A DNA stretch of 35,386 nt from a virus, in the IMG/VR virus record IMGVR_UViG_3300008339_009656, positions 1-35,386 of that record; one strand, 5' to 3'. Shown in pieces: positions 29,933-35,386 of this stretch. Under the pieces are notes generated by a model that saw only the letters and a list, made by a program, of their open reading frames with translations, was not told the origin of the DNA and searched no databases. Numbering within the stretch: position 1 is the stretch's first letter; each line of letters begins with the position of its first letter. Position numbers and translations under genes: made by a program.

Positions 29933-30310
29933 ATGAAAAAAGTAATTAAATTAACAGAATCGGATTTAACTCGTATTGTTAAACGAGTAATCCAGGAAGT
30001 AAACGATGAATTTGACGATGATTCAGTTATTGACAATAATTTCAATCAAGAAGAATATGATGAATTATTGGACCAAGCGAGGGAATTTTTATGTCGTGAA
30101 ATTGGTTTAGAAGAAGATGAGGTTTACAATATGAGTGATGACCAAATTATTGGTGAAATTAAATATTATGATAAAGGTTTATATCGTAGATTAGAAGAAC
30201 TGAAATATAGTAAACCTGTTGATTTAGATGAACCATACGATTCAATTGGTGGGTATTCAGTAAATGATTTGAGAAGAACTTTTAAAAATTATAAATACGA
30301 CAAAAAATAA
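29933..30310 (+). CDS. Small acidic putative virion protein with N-terminal targeting peptide
   Basis: 125 residues. The leader MKKVIKLTESDLTRIVKRVI then QEV matches that of the preceding gene at most positions and ends in I-Q-E. The rest is very acidic and helical (NDEFDDDSVIDNNFNQEEYD, EFLCREIGLEEDEVYNMSDD) and unrelated to the other leader-bearing proteins. The contrast between a basic leader and an acidic body suits removal of the leader in the prohead (inference). It ends before two tandem terminators. Confidence 0.77.
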   Translation: MKKVIKLTESDLTRIVKRVIQEVNDEFDDDSVIDNNFNQEEYDELLDQAREFLCREIGLEEDEVYNMSDDQIIGEIKYYDKGLYRRLEELKYSKPVDLDEPYDSIGGYSVNDLRRTFKNYKYDKK

Positions 30311-30335
30311 ACAATATTGAGTAATAAAATAATGT

Positions 30336-30361
30336 AATCCACCATAAAAGGTGGATTTTTT
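30336..30361 (+). terminator. Rho-independent terminator, first of a tandem pair
   Basis: AATCCACC (30336-30343) pairs with GGTGGATT (30350-30357) over a six-base loop, then TTTTTT. Its stem is nearly the same sequence as the terminator at 17417. Confidence 0.85.
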
Positions 30362-30375
30362 GTATCTAATAATTG

Positions 30376-30404
30376 GGGAATATCAAAAAATATTCCCTTT
30401 TTTT
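30376..30404 (+). terminator. Rho-independent terminator, second of a tandem pair
   Basis: GGGAATAT (30376-30383) pairs with ATATTCCC (30390-30397), followed by TTTTTTT. Two terminators in a row isolate the scaffold and capsid genes from upstream transcription. Confidence 0.8.
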
Positions 30405-30445
30405 ATATTAAATCCACATTTTTTTAACTTTTTTCAAAGTGACGC

Positions 30446-30453
30446 ATATTTAT
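30446..30453 (+). promoter_or_regulatory. ATATTTAT box upstream of scaffold-capsid unit
   Basis: ACGCATATTTATTAGG lies just after the tandem terminators and 51 bases before ATG 30497. It is the only candidate promoter for the scaffold and capsid genes. Confidence 0.55.
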
Positions 30454-30496
30454 TAGGAAAAATAAACTTTTTATAAGGCAAATATTGCAAAATTTT

Positions 30497-31873
30497 ATGG
30501 AAAAAAATAAATCTGTAGTTGAACAAGCTTTATTGCAAATGAAAGCAATAGAAGAGGCTATCAGTGAAAATGCAAAAGGAATACTTGCTTCTACCATGAA
30601 GGAAGAAATCGCAGAACTAGTAAAAGAATCCTTAAAGGAAAAAACTAAACTTACCGAACAAGATGAAGAAGATTCAGAAATGGATGTAGAAATGGAAGAC
30701 GATATGGAGGTTGAAGATGAAACAGGTGATGTTGAATTTGATGCTGAAATGGAAGATGAAGGTGAGGATGATTCAGAAATGTTAGATATGGATTTTGACA
30801 TGGAAGATGATAACGAGGATGAACTACCTCCACTTGACTTAACTCAAGCTTCAGCTGATGAGGTTTTGAGAGTATTTAAGGCAATGGGTGATGAAGATGG
30901 TATCATTATTAAAAAACAAGATGATGGTGACATCCACTTGGTTGATAACAATAATGACACTGAGTATTTAATCACATTTGGTGGTGAGTCGGCAGAAGCG
31001 GAATCTATGAATATGATGGAAAATTATATGGACGAAGAAGAAATGGATGAATCTTGGTCTGAAGAAATGGATGAAGAGGAAATGGATGAAGAAGAAATGG
31101 ACGAAGAAGAAATGGACGAAGAAGAAATGGACGAAAACGTTTATGAAATTGATCAAGAAACTTTGGAATCTGTTTTAGAATCATTCAAAGCTAAAGGAGT
31201 TGGAATGGGTAAACCTGGTTCAGGTATGAGCAAAACATCTGTTAACATGAAGGGTTTTAAAGAAGAAAAGAAATCCGGAGGTAAAGGTGTTGGAATGGGT
31301 AAACCAAATTTCAAATATCCTTCAAAAATGAAAGGTGGAGTAACTGAAACTGAAACTGACGAAATGGAAGAAGCCGAAACAACTGAAGCTTCAAGAACTT
31401 TAGGTAGTGGAAGAAAGTGGGGAAGAAAAGGTTTACCAAAACCAAAGGCAGCCCCAAGACACCTTGAAGTTGAATCAATTCAAAGTGAATTAAACTTGTT
31501 AAGAGAAAAGAATGAAGAATACAAAAAAGCATTGGACTTTTTGAGAAAGAAAATGGACGAGGTTGCTGTATTTAATTCTAATCTAGCGTACGCAACAAGA
31601 TTGTTTACTGAACATTCAACAACAAAACAAGAAAAAATAAATGTACTTAGAAGATTTGACAATGTTGAAACAATCAAAGAATCTAAGACACTTTACAAAA
31701 CAATTAAAGATGAGTTATCCAATGAGACAACAAGTCAATCAATTACTGAAAGTGTACAACAAAAAGTAGTTAAGACTCCTCAAAACGGATCATCAACAAA
31801 TTTAATTGAAAGTAAAACGTATGAAAATCCTCAATTTATGAGAATGAAGGATTTGATGACAAAAATAAAATAA
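30497..31873 (+). CDS. Prohead core/scaffold protein (gp22-like)
   Basis: A 458-residue, very acidic protein. The start MEKNKSVVEQALLQMKAIEE is at ATG 30497; a TTG 12 bases upstream in frame is unlikely. Residues ~50-110 and 170-215 are Asp/Glu/Met-rich, including tandem EEMD units (31066-31135). A basic, Gly-rich stretch has KGVGMGKP twice. The C-terminal 130 residues are a coiled coil (QSELNLLREKNEEYKKALDF) followed by LAYATRLFTEHSTTKQEKIN and a Gln/Ser tail. The position directly before the capsid gene, the composition and the coiled coil match T4 gp22, the major core protein that is degraded by the prohead protease; LVKE and KLTE sites are present near residues 40-52. Confidence 0.85.
   Translation: MEKNKSVVEQALLQMKAIEEAISENAKGILASTMKEEIAELVKESLKEKTKLTEQDEEDSEMDVEMEDDMEVEDETGDVEFDAEMEDEGEDDSEMLDMDFDMEDDNEDELPPLDLTQASADEVLRVFKAMGDEDGIIIKKQDDGDIHLVDNNNDTEYLITFGGESAEAESMNMMENYMDEEEMDESWSEEMDEEEMDEEEMDEEEMDEEEMDENVYEIDQETLESVLESFKAKGVGMGKPGSGMSKTSVNMKGFKEEKKSGGKGVGMGKPNFKYPSKMKGGVTETETDEMEEAETTEASRTLGSGRKWGRKGLPKPKAAPRHLEVESIQSELNLLREKNEEYKKALDFLRKKMDEVAVFNSNLAYATRLFTEHSTTKQEKINVLRRFDNVETIKESKTLYKTIKDELSNETTSQSITESVQQKVVKTPQNGSSTNLIESKTYENPQFMRMKDLMTKIK
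31066..31135 (+). repeat. Tandem 15-bp repeats encoding EEMDE in scaffold gene
   Basis: About five consecutive units like GAAGAAATGGACGAA. They differ only in Asp and Glu codon third positions and are probably prone to slippage. They encode an acidic stretch likely to mimic DNA charge in the core. Confidence 0.8.
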
Positions 31874-31909
31874 ATAAACAATAAACTCAAATTTAAAAAA
31901 CTAGAAAAA

Positions 31910-33730
31910 ATGGGAGCATTATTAGATTCAGGTCTTGTTGGTAACATCGGTTTAAAACACCTTAAAGTTATCAAAGAAGATACTATTAACAAATGGGATA
32001 AATTAGGATTCCTAGACGGTCTTAAAGGACATATTAAAGAGAACATGGCTCAATTATATGAGAACCAAGCATCTCACCTAATTAACGAAGCGGCAGCAAC
32101 TGATAGTTCAGGTTCTTTTGAAACTGTAGTATTCCCTATCGTAAGAAGAGTATTCTCTAAGTTGTTGGCTAACGACATCGTATCAGTACAAGCTATGAAC
32201 TTACCAATCGGTAAATTGTTCTACTTTGTACCTAAAATCCAAGGGTATACAACTGCTAACCCTACAACTAACGGTATACATAACCAACCAATTGGAGCAC
32301 CAGGTTCAACTGCGAACGTAGGTACTGGTTACAATGATGGTACTCAGTATGCTAAAAATCTTTATGATTTATTTTACGAAGGAGCTGAAGCGGCTTTAGA
32401 TCCTCCAGGATTGTTTGATTACTCTAAAGGTGAGTGGACAGCGGTTACTGCTTCTAACGTAACTACTGTTGCTTGGTCTAACGGTACATTGGTTGCTAAC
32501 GAAACATCTTACGAAACTTCAGGTGTAAGAAAAATGATTATTAAAGTTGGTGGTTTCGCAAGTGCTGGTGTTGGTAAATTAATCGGACCAGACGGAAACG
32601 AAATTGACAACGAATCATTCCTTTCTGACCTTAAAGTTATCAAAGGTGCTGGTTTAGTTCTTGACCCAGCTTCACCTTGTGCTGTTCCTGCTAACACACC
32701 ATTATTATTTAGAGTTGTTACTCAACAATATGGTAAAGGAATTGTTGCTCCAACATCTACTTCTACTCAAGCCACTTGGCCGGGTACTGGTAATGATGGT
32801 TTTTATGACAATATTTGTTCTCAAGACGGATTTATCTATTTAGAAGTTGACCTTTCTTGTCCTGCATGTGTTGATTGTGGTGCTACTACACTTGATGGTT
32901 ACACAGGTGCTACTGTTTCTGCTGTAACTTCTGGTACTGCATTTACTGTAACATACAAGAGATACAAAGAAATGGAATTTGAAGATAGAATCGGTGAAGT
33001 TTCTTTTGACCTTGAGTCAGTTACTGTATCTGTTACAGAAAGAAAACTAAGAGCTCAATGGTCTCCAGAATTAGCACAAGACGTTTCAGCGTTCCATAAC
33101 ATTGATGCTGAAGCTGAATTGACAGCTTTATTGTCTGAGCAAGTTGCTGCTGAAATTGATAGAGAAATCCTAAGAGACCTTAGAAAAGGTGCTGCTTGGA
33201 ACCTAAGATGGGATTACAACGGATGGAGAAGAATTCAACAAACAACTTCTTACACTCAAAAAGATTGGAACCAAACTTTGATTACAGCAATCAACCAATT
33301 GTCTGCACAAATCCACAAATCTACTTTAAGAGGTGGTGCAAACTGGTTTGTTGTTTCTTCTGAGGTTTCTGCAATCTTTGACGACCTTGAGTACTTCCAC
33401 GTATCAAATGCGTCTCCTGAGCAAGATCAATACAATATGGGTATTGAAAGAGTTGGAACATTATCTGGTAGATACCAAGTTTATAGAGATCCGTACTTCC
33501 CACCAAATCAAATCTTGATTGGTCACAAAGGTACATCTCTATTGGATACTGGTTACATCTACGCTCCGTACGTACCACTTCAATTAACACCTACAATGTA
33601 TAACCCATTCAACTTTACACCTATCAAAGGTATAATGACTCGTTACGCTAAGAAAATGGTTAACAACCGTTTCTACGCTAGAATCACAGTTGATGGAGTT
33701 AGAACATTTGACTTGAGAGAATTGAGATAA
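31910..33730 (+). CDS. Major capsid protein (T4 gp23-like)
   Basis: A 606-residue precursor with the gp23 layout. The N-terminal 60 residues are a helical prodomain (MGALLDSGLVGNIGLKHLKV...NMAQLYENQASHLINE). The mature protein probably starts at Ala61 after L-I-N-E (AAATDSSGSFETVVFP), as T4 gp23 is cut after residue 65. Then come FPIVRRVFSKLLANDIVSVQ and PIGKLFYFVPKI of the HK97-type fold, an inserted beta-rich domain (about 170-350, with VDLSCPACVDCGATTLDGYT), the spine-helix region (RKLRAQWSPELAQDVSAFHN, AEAELTALLSEQVAAEIDRE) and the C-terminal ARITVDGVRTFDLRELR. Codon choice is more GC-tolerant and uniform than in neighbours, as expected for the most abundant protein. A strong terminator follows. 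Confidence 0.96.
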   Translation: MGALLDSGLVGNIGLKHLKVIKEDTINKWDKLGFLDGLKGHIKENMAQLYENQASHLINEAAATDSSGSFETVVFPIVRRVFSKLLANDIVSVQAMNLPIGKLFYFVPKIQGYTTANPTTNGIHNQPIGAPGSTANVGTGYNDGTQYAKNLYDLFYEGAEAALDPPGLFDYSKGEWTAVTASNVTTVAWSNGTLVANETSYETSGVRKMIIKVGGFASAGVGKLIGPDGNEIDNESFLSDLKVIKGAGLVLDPASPCAVPANTPLLFRVVTQQYGKGIVAPTSTSTQATWPGTGNDGFYDNICSQDGFIYLEVDLSCPACVDCGATTLDGYTGATVSAVTSGTAFTVTYKRYKEMEFEDRIGEVSFDLESVTVSVTERKLRAQWSPELAQDVSAFHNIDAEAELTALLSEQVAAEIDREILRDLRKGAAWNLRWDYNGWRRIQQTTSYTQKDWNQTLITAINQLSAQIHKSTLRGGANWFVVSSEVSAIFDDLEYFHVSNASPEQDQYNMGIERVGTLSGRYQVYRDPYFPPNQILIGHKGTSLLDTGYIYAPYVPLQLTPTMYNPFNFTPIKGIMTRYAKKMVNNRFYARITVDGVRTFDLRELR

Positions 33731-33751
33731 TCAAAACTCAAAATAAAATGG

Positions 33752-33783
33752 AAAGGAGACAAGAAATTGTCTCCTTTTTTTAT
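33752..33783 (+). terminator. Rho-independent terminator after capsid gene
   Basis: AAAGGAGACAA (33752-33762) pairs with TTGTCTCCTTT (33767-33777) with a GAAA loop, then TTTTTTT. It is the strongest terminator in the window and closes the head module. Confidence 0.92.
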
Positions 33784-33805
33784 TTCTATAATTTTAGTTT
33801 TTATC

Positions 33806-33849
33806 ACGTAGTATACTACGTATTACCACACATTTTATATTATGTGGTA
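33806..33849. repeat. Two adjacent inverted repeats upstream of the protease gene
   Basis: ACGTAGTATACTACGT (33806-33821) is a perfect 16-base palindrome. It is followed at once by TACCACA (33824-33830) paired with TGTGGTA (33843-33849). No T-tract follows, so it is not an obvious terminator; a protein-binding operator or an RNA structure is more likely. It lies in the ~170-base gap between the capsid terminator and the subtilase gene, which otherwise shows no gene. Confidence 0.55.
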
Positions 33850-33954
33850 TAAAGTAAAACAAACTTTTTGATGGACCTAAAATAAGGTTTTTGGACGTGT
33901 TGTCACGTATCTATTGGTGTAAGAAAACAATATTAAAAAATTAAACTAATAGAT

Positions 33955-35386
33955 ATGAAAAACTTAAAAAATTTAATCACAACAACTTTAATCAGTTTAG
34001 TAACTGTATTATCATTCGCACAGAAAAGTTCTGTATGGGCAACTGTAGAAAACGCAGATCAATTACAAAAAAATTCACAATTTATTTCTATACTTACAGA
34101 TTTACACACTAACTTAACGTACTACAAAGCCTTTCCTTCTTCAAAACAAGAATCATTACAAAATGTATATGAAATTACTTGTGAATGCGATGTTGTTGAT
34201 TTATACACATCACTACATAGAGTGGAGGGGTTAAAAGGTATTGAGTATGCACCAACATACGAAACTTTAGAATTACCAAATGACTACACAACAACGTTTT
34301 CTGGTAATTGGGCTTTAGATTTAATAAATGCTCAAACTGCATGGTCATACACAACTGGAAATCCAAATCTAAACGTAGCAATTTCTGACCAAAATTACTA
34401 TAGTACCCACGAAGAACTAAACGGTAAAATTAATTATTATGACAACACAAACACATCTACAAGAACTCACGGTACGGCCGTGGCAACAATAGTTGCAGGA
34501 AACACAAATAACTCTATTGGTATTTCATCAATAGGTTATAACACAACACTTAATTTATTTAGAATGAATTATAATGATATGTTAAACGCATCATACAATG
34601 GGGCTAAAGTTATTAACTTATCTTGGGCGTCTGGATGTAATTATAACATTTACGCACAACAAGCAATTGACGAAATCTATAATAATGGGACTTTTATTGT
34701 TGCAGCAGCAGGAAATGGAACAACTTGTGGTAATCCGGATGCTCTAGTTTACCCAGCAGCATATAATCACGTATTTGCAGTTACAAGTGTAGGTAATCAA
34801 GATAATATAGAAAGAACAATAGGTAACCCTTCAACAAGACACCAAACAAATTTATCTGTTGATATTTGTGCACCTGGTTATAATGTGCCTTTAACACCAG
34901 CACCAGGGTGGTATACATATTCAAGTGGGACATCATTTGCAGCACCTTATGTTACTGGAACCGTTGCTTTAATGTTAGCTTTAAAAGAAGATTTAACAAA
35001 TAGTGAAATAGATTCAATTTTAAGAGTAAGTGCTGTTAACATTGATTCATTAAATCCAAATTATATTGGTAAAATTGGTTCTGGTAGATTAAATGCTGGT
35101 GAAGCATTAAGAATGGTCCAAAACTTAATTGATTTATCTAATAACGATGGAAATAATGGTCACGGAAATGATGAAGATGGTACTGACTCTTCAAACCCCG
35201 GTCAAGGTGGTGGTAACCAAGGTGGTAATGGAAACCACTATGGGTGGGATAAAGGACAAAAAGAATTATCTGAAGATTTTGACGATATTACAGTTGTTGA
35301 TATTAATGGAAAAATAACAAATTTAAATAACGCGCTTCCTGGAATGTATTTTATTGTTGACAATAACATAATAGTAAAAAGAATTT
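33955..35386 (+). CDS. Secreted subtilisin-like serine protease, 3' end outside window
   Basis: 477 residues are visible with no stop before the window ends. A Sec signal peptide (MKNLKNLITTTLISLVTVLS, cleavage near FAQ) is followed by a ~115-residue propeptide-like region. The S8 catalytic residues are in order: Asp145 in NVAISDQ, His172 in TRTHGTAVATIVAG, the oxyanion Asn in VAAAGNG, and Ser327 in SSGTSFAAPYVTG. After residue ~390 comes a Gly/Asn/Asp linker (HGNDEDGTDSSNPGQGGGNQ), then a segment VVDINGKITNLNNALPGMYF with IVDNNIIVKRI, which resembles the end of type A sorting domains of the type IX secretion system of Bacteroidetes. It would therefore be exported and possibly released at the cell surface. 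It lies behind the capsid terminator and looks like a cargo gene, not a virion gene. Confidence 0.92.
   Translation, partial: MKNLKNLITTTLISLVTVLSFAQKSSVWATVENADQLQKNSQFISILTDLHTNLTYYKAFPSSKQESLQNVYEITCECDVVDLYTSLHRVEGLKGIEYAPTYETLELPNDYTTTFSGNWALDLINAQTAWSYTTGNPNLNVAISDQNYYSTHEELNGKINYYDNTNTSTRTHGTAVATIVAGNTNNSIGISSIGYNTTLNLFRMNYNDMLNASYNGAKVINLSWASGCNYNIYAQQAIDEIYNNGTFIVAAAGNGTTCGNPDALVYPAAYNHVFAVTSVGNQDNIERTIGNPSTRHQTNLSVDICAPGYNVPLTPAPGWYTYSSGTSFAAPYVTGTVALMLALKEDLTNSEIDSILRVSAVNIDSLNPNYIGKIGSGRLNAGEALRMVQNLIDLSNNDGNNGHGNDEDGTDSSNPGQGGGNQGGNGNHYGWDKGQKELSEDFDDITVVDINGKITNLNNALPGMYFIVDNNIIVKRI

Noticed and set aside
31470-31677. Antisense reading frames across the scaffold and other acidic genes
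   Set aside because: They are by-products of GAA/GAT-rich codons giving Phe/Leu-rich complements; no upstream start context.
1-35386. Transfer RNA genes
   Set aside because: I saw no cloverleaf other than the tRNA-like ends of the tmRNA, but a dedicated tRNA search was not possible here.

Overview
The window is part of a large tailed-phage genome (or prophage) with a T4-like head, from a host in the Bacteroidetes, most likely a flavobacterium. The phage assignment rests on a terminase large subunit (20846-22621), a gp20-type portal (22663-25641), a gp21-type prohead protease (27390-28094), a gp22-like scaffold (30497-31873) and a gp23-type major capsid protein (31910-33730), all on the plus strand and in T4-like order. 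The host assignment rests on strong AT richness, the absence of Shine-Dalgarno sequences (starts are preceded by A/T runs such as AAATTATG), TAnnTTTG-type -7 boxes, and a C-terminus resembling a type IX secretion signal on the last gene.

Layout. 1-3289: two structural-looking proteins of unknown function, the first entering from outside the window. 3290-3421: a possible pseudoknot RNA and a perfect terminator hairpin. 3438-8803: a small tail-associated protein and a 1670-residue repeat-built tail fibre. 8786-14136: accessory region with mixed strands, holding a MSMEG_6728-like protein, two small virion-candidate proteins with a shared N-terminal peptide, two related secreted proteins, a tmRNA, an acidic unknown and an M20-like peptidase. 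14207-16749 (minus): a ClpC-like double AAA+ ATPase broken into two genes by an atypically split intein in its first Walker A motif. 16979-18518: UVR-motif protein, KTSC protein, nucleotidyltransferase-like protein. 18608-33730: the head module, with an HNH-carrying intein in the portal and a minus-strand ribosomal protein bS21 gene embedded in it. 33955-end: a secreted subtilisin-like protease, cut off by the window edge.

How the parts fit. Several proteins begin with a conserved peptide (MKKxIRLTESDLxRIIKRVIxE) that ends in the I-x-E cleavage signature of T4-type prohead proteases. The capsid protein and others carry similar sites, and the protease is encoded here. I infer that these peptides are capsid-targeting sequences that load small proteins, including a zinc metallopeptidase, into the prohead. 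A second theme is takeover of host translation quality control and proteolysis: tmRNA, bS21, a ClpC-like unfoldase with a candidate ClpP-docking VGF motif, and a UVR protein that could act as a McsA-like adaptor. At least ten genes carry a TATATTTAT-like box shortly upstream in the coding orientation, which I propose is the phage's own promoter. Several minus-strand accessory genes and the tmRNA have host-type promoters instead.
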